Below are positions 42,413 to 51,253 of a stretch of DNA of 64,000 nt, one piece after another. A program made the translations under genes and the position numbers. The stretch is from contig NZ_JBHRTO010000001.1 in NCBI RefSeq assembly GCF_042646385.1, forward strand, positions 1,116,001 through 1,180,000, read 5' to 3'. Numbering within the stretch: the first letter of the stretch is position 1; each line of letters starts with the position of its first letter. The notes under the pieces are model-generated. The model saw only the letters and a program-made list of their open reading frames with translations, did no database searches and was not told the DNA's origin. Source of the DNA: Cypionkella sinensis (GTDB taxonomy: Bacteria; Pseudomonadota; Alphaproteobacteria; Rhodobacterales; Rhodobacteraceae).

Positions 42413-44299
42413 ATGTCCGAAACCGCCCGCCACCCCACCATGATGATCCCGCTCTCGGATCTGTACATGCACCCGCTCAATGTCCGATCCGAGCCACCGC
42501 CCGAGGATATCGCGGCGCTGGCCGACAGCATCAGCGAGCTGGGCCTGCTGCAGAACCTTGCTGGCTATGCAGATGTCACAAACCCTGAGCAGACCCATGG
42601 CAAGGTCGGCATCGTCGCGGGCGGCCGGCGCTTGCGTGCGCTGATGCTGCTGGCCGTGCGTGACGGTCGCGACCCCGCTGCCACGAATGTTCCCGTGCGC
42701 GTCACGCTCAGCGAAGATCAGGCCCGCCTCTGGGCCAGCGCCGAGAACACCGCCCGCCAGGCGCTGCACCCAGCTGATGAAGTCCGCGCCTATGCCCGCA
42801 TGGCCGCATCCGGTGCTGACGTGACCAAGATCGCGACGGCTTTCGCCGTGCGCGATCAACATGTGCGTCAGCGCCTGCGCCTGGCACAGTTGCCGGATGA
42901 GGCATTGTCGGCCTTGCGGGAAGGAGCGATCAGCCTCGATCAAGCTGGCGCCCTGACCACTGCCCGCAGCTATGAAGCGCTTATTGCGGAACTGGCCCGC
43001 GTCACCACGTCGAATTGGGGAACCAGCGCCACAGACATCCGCAACAGGCTGGCGGCGGCAAGCATCAGCGCTGGTGACCGCCGGGCGATCTATGTCGGCT
43101 TGCAAGCTTACCGTAATGCGGGCGGTGGGGTGCTTGAGGATCTGTTCACCGATCGCGTGCGGCTGCTGGATGAACCGCTACTCGACGCGCTGTTCTCCAC
43201 CAAACTTGCCGAGGCCGCAGCGGGCGAACAATCCACCGGCTGGAAATGGGTGCAGCATTGGACTGCTGCATACCCCGATTATACCGCCAGCCGCGATATG
43301 CAGCCCATCAAACGGGTGCCCGGTGAACTGCCCGACGGTGATATCGAAGATCTCGATCGACTGTCAGACATGGCAGAACAGGGCGATCTGTCAGATGAGG
43401 ATCAGGCCAGGTTCGAGGATGTGTCTGCGCGTGCCGAAGGCGATTACAGCGACGACGATATCGCGACTTCGGGCCTCTGGCTTTACGTCGATGACCACGG
43501 CGCCCTTCGCACCTATGGCCCCTACCGTCGCGCCCAGGATGATCCCAACCGCGAAGCTGCGGGCGACGATGAAGCCGAAGGCGGCACCGCCACCACCCCC
43601 AAGCCCGAAAGCCGCGCCCTGTCGGCCAGCCTGCTCGAAGACCTGAAGCGCATCCGTTTGGCTGACCTGCAACTGCATGCCGGCGAGCGGGCCGAGCTGA
43701 TGCTGGATCTGCTGGCCTACAAGCTTTCAGGTGAACTGATGGCCTATTCGTCGCCGATCCACTTTACGGCCAACCCCCAAACGGTCGAGCCTGAAAAGTC
43801 GGAAGGGTTCACACCGCCCAATCACCTGCTGGCACTCGACAATGCCCAACACGCAACCATGGGCCGCATGTCGCCCCAGGGCTTCACTGCCTTCCGCGCC
43901 TTGGGTAAAAAACACCGCAACGACCTGCTGGCCCGCGGCCTCGCCCGCCTGATCGGCGACAACGATCTTGGCCCGATGCTGGCAGACATCGCCGGCACAA
44001 ACCCCCGCGCGATCTGGACACCCACCGCTAGCGCCTATTTCAGCCGTCTGCCAGTGTCGGTGCTGGATGACATCTGGTGCGACCTCGTACCAGACGAACG
44101 CGTACTCGACCATGCCAAGTTCCGCGCCCAGAAAAAGGCCGACAAAGCCAAGGCGCTGCACCAACTGTTCAACAGCGCCGATTACCGCGAGGCCATCGGC
44201 CTCTCGCGCGAACAGAACACCCGCATCGACCAGTGGTTGCCCGCCGAACTGCAATGGCCCGCCATCGAGATCGCCCAGCCCGAGGAGAAAGCAGCATGA
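42413..44299 (+). CDS. ParB-like nuclease domain protein
   Basis: The start at 42413 (628 aa) has GAGGAG 8 nt upstream. Residues ~15-130 are a ParB/sulfiredoxin-type domain (LYMHPLNVRSEPP, then VGIVAGGRRLRALMLLA), and ~135-200 a KorB/HTH-like part. The remaining ~400 residues are helical and acidic with a disordered segment near 385. No ParA is nearby, so plasmid-type partitioning is unlikely. ParB-like phage proteins usually act as DNA-binding regulators or nucleases. Confidence 0.85.
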   Translation: MSETARHPTMMIPLSDLYMHPLNVRSEPPPEDIAALADSISELGLLQNLAGYADVTNPEQTHGKVGIVAGGRRLRALMLLAVRDGRDPAATNVPVRVTLSEDQARLWASAENTARQALHPADEVRAYARMAASGADVTKIATAFAVRDQHVRQRLRLAQLPDEALSALREGAISLDQAGALTTARSYEALIAELARVTTSNWGTSATDIRNRLAAASISAGDRRAIYVGLQAYRNAGGGVLEDLFTDRVRLLDEPLLDALFSTKLAEAAAGEQSTGWKWVQHWTAAYPDYTASRDMQPIKRVPGELPDGDIEDLDRLSDMAEQGDLSDEDQARFEDVSARAEGDYSDDDIATSGLWLYVDDHGALRTYGPYRRAQDDPNREAAGDDEAEGGTATTPKPESRALSASLLEDLKRIRLADLQLHAGERAELMLDLLAYKLSGELMAYSSPIHFTANPQTVEPEKSEGFTPPNHLLALDNAQHATMGRMSPQGFTAFRALGKKHRNDLLARGLARLIGDNDLGPMLADIAGTNPRAIWTPTASAYFSRLPVSVLDDIWCDLVPDERVLDHAKFRAQKKADKAKALHQLFNSADYREAIGLSREQNTRIDQWLPAELQWPAIEIAQPEEKAA

Positions 44300-44838
44300 C
44301 GGGAATACATCATATGGTTGGCCCCACGATACTGCTGCAGTCTGGCCGCTACTTCGACTTCGAAGCGCCCGAGGAAACCCCGGTCACGATCGGGGATATC
44401 GCGCATGGGCTGGCCCACATCTGCCGCTTCACAGGCCAGTGCCACACTTTCTATTCGGTCGCCGAGCATTCCATCCTGTGCAGCCAACGTGTAGCGCCAA
44501 AACACGCTTTCGCCGCCCTGATGCACGATGCAGCCGAGGCGGTGATGGGCGATGTTTCGCGACCCCTGAAAAGCCTGCTGCCAGATTACAAGAAGATCGA
44601 GCGCCGGGTTGAGCGCGCCATTCTTGCGCAATTTGGACTATCCGCTGACGGCAACGATCATGTCAAAGCAGCGGATATGGAGATGCTGGCACACGAACAG
44701 CGCCTCTGCATGCTGAATGATCACCCGTGGCCAGGTATCGCCGCAACAGGTGAACCGCCGAACATCCAATACCTAACGCCGCCAGAAGCTTACGCGGCGT
44801 TCCTCAATCGGTTTCACTACCTGCAAGGAAGGGACTGA
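44296..44838 (+). CDS. HD-domain phosphohydrolase (YfbR-like)
   Basis: The start at 44296 (180 aa) overlaps the ParB stop as ATGA. The HD-type metal motif is seen as FYSVAEHSILCSQ, then LMHDAAEAVMGDVSRPLK. This type includes 5'-deoxynucleotidases. It would dephosphorylate nucleotides, altering pools for phage replication or depriving host defences of them. The substrate is not known from sequence. Confidence 0.82.
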   Translation: MTGIHHMVGPTILLQSGRYFDFEAPEETPVTIGDIAHGLAHICRFTGQCHTFYSVAEHSILCSQRVAPKHAFAALMHDAAEAVMGDVSRPLKSLLPDYKKIERRVERAILAQFGLSADGNDHVKAADMEMLAHEQRLCMLNDHPWPGIAATGEPPNIQYLTPPEAYAAFLNRFHYLQGRD

Positions 44839-44840
44839 TC

Positions 44841-45134
44841 ATGCCATCCGCACACGATCTGATCATTTTCACCGACGAAGACGGCTATCCTTGGGCCGCA
44901 TTTGTGTGGGGCGAGGTCGATCCGCATCAGGTCGCCGCGCTGATCACCCTCGACGCGGTAGAGGAAGAGACGGGATACACCGAGGCGGGGCTGGCCGATA
45001 CCGGATGCTCTTGGCCGCCTAACGTTCAGACACACTGGCTCAAGCAGCTTGGCGACGACACCTACCAAATCTGTGCCGAGTCGGATGAGGGCGCGCAGCG
45101 CATCACTGGCCACCGCTTTTATCCGCAGGGGTGA
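44841..45134 (+). CDS. Hypothetical protein
   Basis: A 97-aa protein (MPSAHDLIIFTDEDGYPW), acidic, with good ribosome site GAAGGGA. It overlaps the next frame. No family recognised. Confidence 0.62.
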   Translation: MPSAHDLIIFTDEDGYPWAAFVWGEVDPHQVAALITLDAVEEETGYTEAGLADTGCSWPPNVQTHWLKQLGDDTYQICAESDEGAQRITGHRFYPQG

Positions 45135-45139
45135 TGATC

Positions 45140-45331
45140 ATGGGAACCAAATTGCACCCCAACTTCGCGGCATTCGCCGCCGCGATCCTGGCATCAGAAG
45201 CTTGGCGCCCGTCGCAGATTTATCAGCGGACGCCATCGCCCAATAACACCGTCAAGCCGAAGGCTGCAACCAAGGATCGCAGCAAGATCAAAGCCGCCCG
45301 CAAACAGAACAGGACGCGCAAACATGGCTGA
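45140..45331 (+). CDS. Small basic protein
   Basis: The chosen ATG at 45140 has AGGGG about 8 nt upstream and gives 63 aa; two earlier ATGs exist. The C-terminal half is very basic (KAATKDRSKIKAARKQNRTRKHG), suggesting nucleic-acid binding. It overlaps the start of the Gp37/68 gene. Confidence 0.6.
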   Translation: MGTKLHPNFAAFAAAILASEAWRPSQIYQRTPSPNNTVKPKAATKDRSKIKAARKQNRTRKHG

Positions 45332-46358
45332 CAAATCCCTGATCGAATGGACCGATGCGACTTGGAACCCGATCACCGGCTGCACGCTTGTCGATGATGG
45401 TTGCCGCCACTGCTACGCCGCCCACCTAATCACCAGTTGGCCCGCCATCGGAAACCACCCCAGCCGCGAGGGCCTTGCCCGCAAGAACGCGGCAGGCGAG
45501 TCCAAGTTCACCGGCGAGGTGCGATTCAACGAGCAATGGCTAGACCAGCCCCTGCGCTGGAAGAAACCCCGCAGGATCTTCGTCTGCGCCCACGGCGATC
45601 TGTTCCACCCTGAAGTGCCGGATGAATGGATCGACAAGGTTTTCGCAGTGATGGCGCTGGCCCCGCAGCACACGTTTCAGGTGCTGACGAAACGCCCCGA
45701 GCGGGCGCGTGAATATCTCATGGGCCTCACCTGCGACGGCGCGCGCCGCCTGAACGTGGCGCGCATGGCTGGCCACCTATTCGGCGATGAGGCCGACGCA
45801 AAGGCCAGCAATCGTCATTGGCCCATGTCCAACGTCTGGATGCTGACTTCGGTCAGTGACCAAGCCAGCGCCAATGAGCGCATCCCTCAGCTACTGGCCT
45901 GTCCTGCCGCCGTCCGGGGCATCAGCGCCGAGCCGCTGCTGGGCCCGGTGGATTTGACGCTCGACGGCCTAGTTTGCCTGCCCTGCCCCGCCTCGCTAGA
46001 TGGCCTGCGAATGGATACAGATACAGGTGCATATGAGTGCTGTTCCCGCTGCGATTACACTGGAGTCGGCAGCGAGTGGGGCATCGACTGGGTGATCTGC
46101 GGAGGCGAAAGCGGCCCCCACGCCCGCCCAATGCACCCCGACTGGGCGCGCAGCCTGCGCGATCAATGCGTGGCCGCTGGCGTGCCGTTCCTGTTCAAGC
46201 AGTGGGGCGAGTGGGCCGCAGATCAGATTGGTCCAGAAGATGCACGGTCGACTAGGTATCCGCCCGGTCACGTAGAGTTTCTGAAAATTGGCAAGAAGCG
46301 TGCAGGCCGCAAACTGGATGGCGTGGAATGGTCGCAATTCCCCGAGGTGGCAGAATGA
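45324..46358 (+). CDS. Phage Gp37/Gp68 family protein (DUF5131)
   Basis: The 344-aa protein begins with the family signature SLIEWTDATWNPITGC and has Cys 20, 27 and 30 (CRHCYA), a radical-SAM-like cluster motif. FVCAHGDLFHPEVP and LTKRPERAREYL follow. The C-terminal half has GGESGPHARPMHPDW and PFLFKQWGEW. The function of this widespread phage family is not established; a role in nucleic acid or nucleotide modification has been proposed. Confidence 0.88.
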   Translation: MADKSLIEWTDATWNPITGCTLVDDGCRHCYAAHLITSWPAIGNHPSREGLARKNAAGESKFTGEVRFNEQWLDQPLRWKKPRRIFVCAHGDLFHPEVPDEWIDKVFAVMALAPQHTFQVLTKRPERAREYLMGLTCDGARRLNVARMAGHLFGDEADAKASNRHWPMSNVWMLTSVSDQASANERIPQLLACPAAVRGISAEPLLGPVDLTLDGLVCLPCPASLDGLRMDTDTGAYECCSRCDYTGVGSEWGIDWVICGGESGPHARPMHPDWARSLRDQCVAAGVPFLFKQWGEWAADQIGPEDARSTRYPPGHVEFLKIGKKRAGRKLDGVEWSQFPEVAE

Positions 46359-46627
46359 CCCCCGCACAGATCACCCTCGCCCGCCACGCCCTCGGCCTGC
46401 CAAACCGCGAAAACAGATCCTACCGCAACCGCTTCTGTGCCGGTAAGGGCCACAAAGACCATCCCGCATGGAAAGCCATGGTCGCCGCAGGCTTGGCGAC
46501 CGTCAGGCTGGGCGAAGGCGGGTTGGGCGGGCAAGACACCTTCAGCCTGACAATCAAGGGCGCAACAGCCGCCCTGCAAAAGGGCGAGACGCTCTGCGGT
46601 GAAGACTTCCCGGCGGTGCAGCCATGA
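46355..46627 (+). CDS. Conserved phage hypothetical protein
   Basis: The ATG at 46355 (90 aa) overlaps the previous stop. The pattern ALGLPNRENRSYRNRFCAG and HPAWKAMVAAGLA is typical of a small phage family often found beside Gp37/68 genes. No function is known. Confidence 0.75.
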   Translation: MTPAQITLARHALGLPNRENRSYRNRFCAGKGHKDHPAWKAMVAAGLATVRLGEGGLGGQDTFSLTIKGATAALQKGETLCGEDFPAVQP

Positions 46628-47037
46628 CCCCCCGGCGCATCACCCTTTTCCGCACTAAAGGCTGGCGGAAACCCGAGGGCGCAATCATCGTCTCGCGCGG
46701 CAAGGGGCGCATTTATGGCAACCCTTGGCTTGTGGGCAATCCGGGAGGGTTAGAGGCACCATCGACATGGTACAACCTCGACGCACCATTGTCGCAGGCG
46801 GAAGCCGTCGTTCTCTATGGACTCTGGCTGACAGGGTCTGACGTTTGGCAACTGCGGATGCCCGATCAGGCCATGTTCACCGAAATTGGCAAGCGCGATC
46901 TGACCGACCATTTTTATGGCAGACGCCAGTTGATCCTTGCAAACTTTGAAACCCTACGCGGCCATGATCTGTGCTGCTGGTGCAAACCCGGCCAGCCTTG
47001 CCACGCCGATGTGCTGTTGGAGATGGCAAACAAATGA
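46624..47037 (+). CDS. DUF4326 protein
   Basis: The 137-aa protein ends with the DUF4326 motif (CCWCKPGQPCHADVLLEMAN) and has IYGNPWLVGNP near the start. The family is common in phages and near nucleotide metabolism genes; the Cys/His set may bind a metal. It overlaps the gene before it by ATGA and the ASCH gene after it. Confidence 0.82.
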   Translation: MTPRRITLFRTKGWRKPEGAIIVSRGKGRIYGNPWLVGNPGGLEAPSTWYNLDAPLSQAEAVVLYGLWLTGSDVWQLRMPDQAMFTEIGKRDLTDHFYGRRQLILANFETLRGHDLCCWCKPGQPCHADVLLEMANK

Positions 47038-47438
47038 CCGACCTTCCAAAACTTGCCCTGTCAATCCGGCAGCCGTGGGCGTGGGCAATCATCAACGCCG
47101 GGAAAGACATCGAGAACCGCTCTAGGCCGACCAAGCAGCGCGGGCTGATCTGCATCCATGCGGCTAAGGCTCTCCCGCCTGTAAAATACCTACTGGACTG
47201 CTACGAGGTTACTCGGATCACCGGTCGAGACAATATGCCTCCAAAGCTTGCCGATGATTTTCATCGTGGCGGCATCATTGGCACCGCAGAAATCGTGGAT
47301 TGTGTGGAGACCAGCGAGAGCCCGTGGTTCTTTGGTCGCTTTGGCTTTGTGCTGCGCAATGTGCAGCCGGTCGATTTCATCCCGGTCAAAGGGGCCCTGG
47401 GCTTCTTTGACTGGCGCAACAACCTGGTAGTAAAATGA
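47034..47438 (+). CDS. ASCH domain protein
   Basis: The start at 47034 (134 aa) overlaps the DUF4326 stop. The ASCH fold is recognised by LALSIRQPWAWAIINAGKDIENR and RGLICIHAAKAL, then GGIIGTAEIVD and GFVLRNVQPV. ASCH proteins bind or process RNA or modified nucleosides. It follows DUF4326 in a run of probable nucleic-acid genes. Confidence 0.85.
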   Translation: MTDLPKLALSIRQPWAWAIINAGKDIENRSRPTKQRGLICIHAAKALPPVKYLLDCYEVTRITGRDNMPPKLADDFHRGGIIGTAEIVDCVETSESPWFFGRFGFVLRNVQPVDFIPVKGALGFFDWRNNLVVK

Positions 47439-47680
47439 TGCTCGAACCGCGCACTATGCTCATCGTTGACCAAGGCGAGCTTCAAGCCCTGCGCGCCGAG
47501 GTGCGAGAACTCACCCGCCTGCTGACGGGCGCAAAGGTCACGCCCCTGCCACAGTGGCAACCGCTGACCGACTACGCCGCCCGCCTCGGCAAGTCTGAAA
47601 AGACGATTCGCAACTGGGTCCGCGCGGGCAAGCTGGAAACCAAGCGCGAAGGCTCTATGCTGATGATCAAGTCACCATGA
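47435..47680 (+). CDS. Excisionase-like HTH protein
   Basis: The 81-aa protein has an N-terminal coiled-coil-like helix and a C-terminal winged-helix/HTH_17 motif (LTDYAARLGKSEKTIRNWVRAGKLETKREG). It is the last gene of the rightward operon, near the integrase. It is a good candidate for the recombination directionality factor, but HTH regulators can look alike. Confidence 0.65.
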   Translation: MMLEPRTMLIVDQGELQALRAEVRELTRLLTGAKVTPLPQWQPLTDYAARLGKSEKTIRNWVRAGKLETKREGSMLMIKSP

Positions 47681-47840
47681 AACCTCGCCGCCAAATACAA
47701 AAATTGATTGCAATTGAATAAGGTTATGCCGACTTCCCATCGTGGCTTCTGTCATCTCTGCGGCGTCAATATGCGTCGCTTCTGCCTAAATTATCAACCT
47801 CACCAAACGTTGAACGCGGGGAAAGACAATCTTGATAGCC
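47681..47840. other. Short intergenic space between convergent genes
   Basis: The 160 bp between the excisionase-like stop and the stop of the leftward membrane gene drops in GC content. A 69-codon frame starting at 47708 has no ribosome site and overlaps the next gene, so I do not call it. Confidence 0.5.
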
Positions 47841-48707
47841 TTAGCTTGTTCGATTGTTATTTGGGCCGACTGAAAGCCCGAAACCGTTGCTGCCGTTTGG
47901 GGTTGCGACCAGTTTGAACACCCCTCGCCTCTGTACGCCGAACACATCGAAGTATCCGTAGATACCGCAAATCCAAAGGAACCCTTTGCCGCTGTTGATG
48001 GCGATCATAATTTCTTCAGTGATTTCACTTTTCAAGGGACAGCTTATTGAACATGTTCTGTCAGCCCCCAAATCACCCTTGGGGTTAGAATTTCTCATTT
48101 CAGTGACGGCTGTGTTAAAGGGGTCCGTTGGAGTAAGGTACACCCGATAACGGACCCAAAATTTCTTTGCGGGGGTCTGGCCGGTGTTGACCAAATCGAG
48201 ATCAAAGCGTGGCACTGTACCGACGTCGACACCACTAATCTGTGCCTTTCCAAGAGTAACGTAGGCGCGGAGGGCGCGTTGTGCATTGGCCTGCTCTTGA
48301 TCAATAGCTTGCCTAGCTGCCTTCGCGCTTACGATAGCGGCGCTGGTAGCCCTGCGGTTCAGTTCGAGAGATATGATGAGAGCCAAAGCGCCAATCAAAG
48401 CCAAGACGAACTGCAACTTGGTATAGTATACAATAATCTTGGTACTGTCGGCTACGCTCTGCTGGGCGACAAGGTCACTCGCGTCGTGTTGCTGGGCTTT
48501 CTCCTGCTCATCCCTGGAAGCTTGGGCTTGTTCATCTGTATCGAAGATAACAACCGGCAATCGAAAATATGGAGGTCGATCCTGGCTACCATCTGTCTGG
48601 CTACCGCTTTCTTCGTTACCTGGCATGGGCTGTTTGTTCTCCTGCCCTAGAGCAGCAAATCCAATCAATCCCAATACTCCCATCAACATCCATGCGCGAA
48701 CTGACAT
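47841..48707 (-). CDS. Membrane-anchored accessory protein (possible moron)
   Basis: The 288-aa protein has an N-terminal signal peptide or anchor (residues ~6-21), a polar acidic region, a second membrane span (FVALALIGALALIISL-like, residues ~100-118), a helical region, then a domain with YVTLGKAQISG and DLVNTGQTPAKKFWVRYRVYL. This 'RAYV...NTGQTPA' domain is widespread in bacterial membrane proteins of unknown function. It is leftward, opposed to the operon before it, and visibly less GC-rich than its neighbours. Its place beside the integrase is typical for lysogenic conversion or defence genes. Confidence 0.75.
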   Translation of the reverse strand: MSVRAWMLMGVLGLIGFAALGQENKQPMPGNEESGSQTDGSQDRPPYFRLPVVIFDTDEQAQASRDEQEKAQQHDASDLVAQQSVADSTKIIVYYTKLQFVLALIGALALIISLELNRRATSAAIVSAKAARQAIDQEQANAQRALRAYVTLGKAQISGVDVGTVPRFDLDLVNTGQTPAKKFWVRYRVYLTPTDPFNTAVTEMRNSNPKGDLGADRTCSISCPLKSEITEEIMIAINSGKGFLWICGIYGYFDVFGVQRRGVFKLVATPNGSNGFGLSVGPNNNRTS

Positions 48708-48951
48708 TGTAGCAAAATCCCTGCTGTAAAATTTTTCTAGGCAAACTCTATTACGCAGATTTCAGTGCTTGCCTCCGATTCTTATTTGCTCCAAATGCGC
48801 AGTCGTGTCGAACTCGCTGTTCGCGATCGGGATCATTTTTAGACCTTGCATCGTCATAGAGTTTACATTGGCGCATCTACGCGCTCTACCTACCATTGGC
48901 AGCGCTGCAGATTAGGCCAACAGGAACCCGATTTTTCGTCACATGAGTAAC
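48708..48951. other. AT-rich space between accessory gene and integrase
   Basis: These 244 bp hold the promoter of the leftward accessory gene. No coding frame is convincing. Confidence 0.5.
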
Positions 48952-49923
48952 CTAATCTAGGCGCTTGGCCAAATTCTCTGCACTCTCGTTGTAATACACC
49001 TGCAGCATCCGCAGATCAGAATGCCCGACCATCCGGGCCAGCGCCAGCACATCCAGCTTTGTCGAAAGCCGCGTGATCGCCGCGTGTCTGCTATCGTGAA
49101 AATTCAGCCCATCGGCCTGCGCCTTGTCGCGCACCTTGCGCCACAGCGCATCAATCGTCCGGTTATCCAGTCCAAACACCGGGTCGAGATCCTGCGGCAG
49201 CGCCTCAATCAGCCGTACCGCCTCCGACGACAGCGGCACCTCGCGCGACCGGCCATTCTTGGTGTGGGTCAGCTTGGCCACCCGCCGCTTCAGGTCGATG
49301 CGATCGCGGGTCAGCGCCACGATCTCCCCAGACCGCATAGCCGTTTCCAGCGCGAATTTGAACGCATGGAAAGCCCGCGCTGTGGCCGTGGTCAGATCAT
49401 CGCCAGCGGCGTGCGCCAGCCGCGCCAGCTCATCATCCGTGGGCAATCTATCGCGCGATTCCGGCTTCTTTGGGCGGCGCACGTCAGACATCGGATTGAC
49501 CGCGATCATGCCCCACTCTCGGCGCGCACAGCTCAGCACCGCCGACATCAACTGCATCTCGCGCGCGACCGTCGCGGGCTTGACCTGCGTTGATCGTTTG
49601 TCGCGCCACTGCGCAAACAACTCTGGCGTCAGCTTTGCCATGTTGGTTTCGGCGATAGGGTCTTTGCTGAAATTGCCCAGCTTCAACACCTCCCACCACT
49701 CCCCGCGCTTGGTGGGCGAGACCTCGCGGGCGTAGCGATCCATCGCCTGGGCGAATGTGCCGTGATCGACAGGCTTATCGACAGCATCCAGAATCAAGAA
49801 TTCCTGCCGCGCCGCCCACTCTTTTGCAGCTTGCTTTGTCGGGAATACCTTGGATACCCTTTTGCCCTGACGGGACACTTCGGCGCGGGTGTTACCTGAT
49901 GGGAGTTTTCGGAAGCTGGCCAT
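48952..49923 (-). CDS. Tyrosine integrase
   Basis: The start at 49923 (323 aa, MASFRKLPSG) replaces a longer upstream frame. An N-terminal arm-binding domain, a core-binding SAM-like domain and the catalytic domain from ~160 are visible. The catalytic set is Arg197 (TAMRSGEI), Lys222 (HTKNGRSREVP), His276 and Arg279 (HDSR), His301 (GHSD) and Tyr310 (MLQVYY). It would recombine attP with the 3' end of tRNA-Leu and sits 139 bp from the attR core. Confidence 0.93.
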   Translation of the reverse strand: MASFRKLPSGNTRAEVSRQGKRVSKVFPTKQAAKEWAARQEFLILDAVDKPVDHGTFAQAMDRYAREVSPTKRGEWWEVLKLGNFSKDPIAETNMAKLTPELFAQWRDKRSTQVKPATVAREMQLMSAVLSCARREWGMIAVNPMSDVRRPKKPESRDRLPTDDELARLAHAAGDDLTTATARAFHAFKFALETAMRSGEIVALTRDRIDLKRRVAKLTHTKNGRSREVPLSSEAVRLIEALPQDLDPVFGLDNRTIDALWRKVRDKAQADGLNFHDSRHAAITRLSTKLDVLALARMVGHSDLRMLQVYYNESAENLAKRLD

Positions 49924-50061
49924 GATTACGCACGTGAGGAATTCATGCGTAACAGAAAGGGCCAAATTGGGCGCGCTGGCAATCATTTACGGAAAACCCA
50001 AGGTTTCGCAGCTGCAAATTTCCCTATTTTTCCTGAATAGCGCCCAAACAGGGAAATTGAG

Positions 50062-50081
50062 TGGTACGGGCGGCCGGACTC
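50062..50081. repeat. attR core
   Basis: Identical to 6300-6319 and forms the last 20 bases of the tRNA-Leu gene, including encoded CCA. Confidence 0.88.
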
Positions 50082-50145
50082 GAACCGGCACTTCTTGCGA
50101 AAGCAGATTTTGAGTCTGCCGCGTCTACCATTCCGCCACGCCCGC
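50062..50145 (-). tRNA. tRNA-Leu (anticodon CAA)
   Basis: The 84-nt minus-strand gene folds as a long-variable-arm tRNA. The acceptor stem is GCGGGCG with CGCCCGT (one G-U pair), the discriminator is A, and CCA is encoded. The anticodon loop CTCAAAA gives CAA, reading UUG codons. The T arm GCCGG-TTCGAGT-CCGGC is complete. The prophage integrates into its 3' end and leaves the sequence intact. Confidence 0.96.
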
Positions 50146-50271
50146 ACATTGCACACTTCGCGGTAGCGACCGCAAACGGTCCGAAGTGTCAGGGCCATAC
50201 AGCCCCTCTGAGGCGCGGTTTAGCCGCGCCCCGTGGCGGCGTCAACAGGCTTTGCGCGCCGCGCGCCCCGG

Positions 50272-51132
50272 TTAAAGGCTATTCGCGCGGAACGTGTCAC
50301 AGGCGCTGAGCTGCCCAGACTTCAGCCCGGTGATGAACCATTTCGAGCGCTGCGCCGAGGTGCCATGGGTAAAGCTTTCCGGCATCGGCACCCGGCCCGC
50401 GTTGCGCTGCAAGGTATCGTCACCGATTTGCTTGGCGGCGTTGATGGCCTCGTCAAAGTCGCCCTTTTCGATCGCGCCATAGGTCTGTTGCACTTCGCGC
50501 GCCCAGATGCCCGCCAGACAATCGGCCTGCAATTCGATGCGCACCGAGATTTCGTTGCTGTCGGCCTCGGATGATTGGCTGCGAATCTCGTTGGCCTTGC
50601 TCAGAATCCCCAGCTCGTCCTGCACGTGATGGCCAATCTCATGCGCCACGACGTAGGCCATGGCGAAATCACCGCCTGCGCCCAATTGCCGCGACATGGT
50701 GGTGAAGAAATCGGTGTCGAGGTAAACCTTCTTGTCACCGGGGCAATAGAACGGTCCCGTCGCCCCCGAGGCATCGCCGCAGGGCGAACGGGTGATGCCT
50801 TTGTACAGCACCAAGGTCGCGGGCGTGTAGGTTTCACCCAGTTGCTGCTTGAAGATGTTCGCCCAGATTTCTTCGGTATCGGCCAGCACGACCGAGACAA
50901 ACTGGCCCGCCTGCTGATCGGCCTCGCTGATTTCAACCGGCGCGCCGGACTGCTGGGTCTGGGTTTGGCCATCGTTCAGCAATGGCGTCAGGTCGATACC
51001 CAGGAAATAGCCGATCACCACCACGGCAATCACACCGATGCCCCCCGCGCCGCCAATGCTGGCCCCGCGCGAGCCGCGCATGCTGCGCCGATCTTCGATA
51101 TTGCCGCTGCCTCTGCGTCCGCGCCATTCCAT
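50272..51132 (-). CDS. YpfJ-type neutral zinc metallopeptidase
   Basis: The 286-aa protein has an N-terminal membrane segment (residues ~25-45, GGAGGIGVIAVVVIGYFLGI) and a periplasmic domain. It carries the zinc site HEIGHH near residue 165 and ELQADCLAG downstream, typical of the YpfJ family. The natural substrate is unknown. A hairpin at 50212-50230 (GGCGCGG/CCGCGCC) lies after the stop. It is divergent from the next gene. Confidence 0.88.
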   Translation of the reverse strand: MEWRGRRGSGNIEDRRSMRGSRGASIGGAGGIGVIAVVVIGYFLGIDLTPLLNDGQTQTQQSGAPVEISEADQQAGQFVSVVLADTEEIWANIFKQQLGETYTPATLVLYKGITRSPCGDASGATGPFYCPGDKKVYLDTDFFTTMSRQLGAGGDFAMAYVVAHEIGHHVQDELGILSKANEIRSQSSEADSNEISVRIELQADCLAGIWAREVQQTYGAIEKGDFDEAINAAKQIGDDTLQRNAGRVPMPESFTHGTSAQRSKWFITGLKSGQLSACDTFRANSL

Positions 51133-51253
51133 CCGATGTCCCCCTTCGTGATGCTGGTAACTTATCCGTCAACGCCCGAAGTGCAAACAGGTTGCGCGCC
51201 CCCTTGACCCCAAGCCCCCGCATGGCCATTGAAGCCAAAACGCGGAGGCTTTG

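Larger units (their letters stand above)
6300..50081. mobile_element. Lambdoid siphovirus prophage integrated in tRNA-Leu
   Basis: The element is about 43.8 kb and is bounded by a 20-bp direct repeat (6300-6319 and 50062-50081) equal to the tRNA-Leu 3' end. It carries integrase, repressor and Cro-like genes, replication genes, terminase, portal, capsid, tail tube, frameshifted tail chaperone, tape measure, endolysin and holin-like genes. I see no disrupted core gene, so it may be inducible. Head genes follow the lambda order (Nu1, A, W, B, C/E, connectors, tail). No gpJ-like tail-tip protein is recognisable. Confidence 0.93.
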
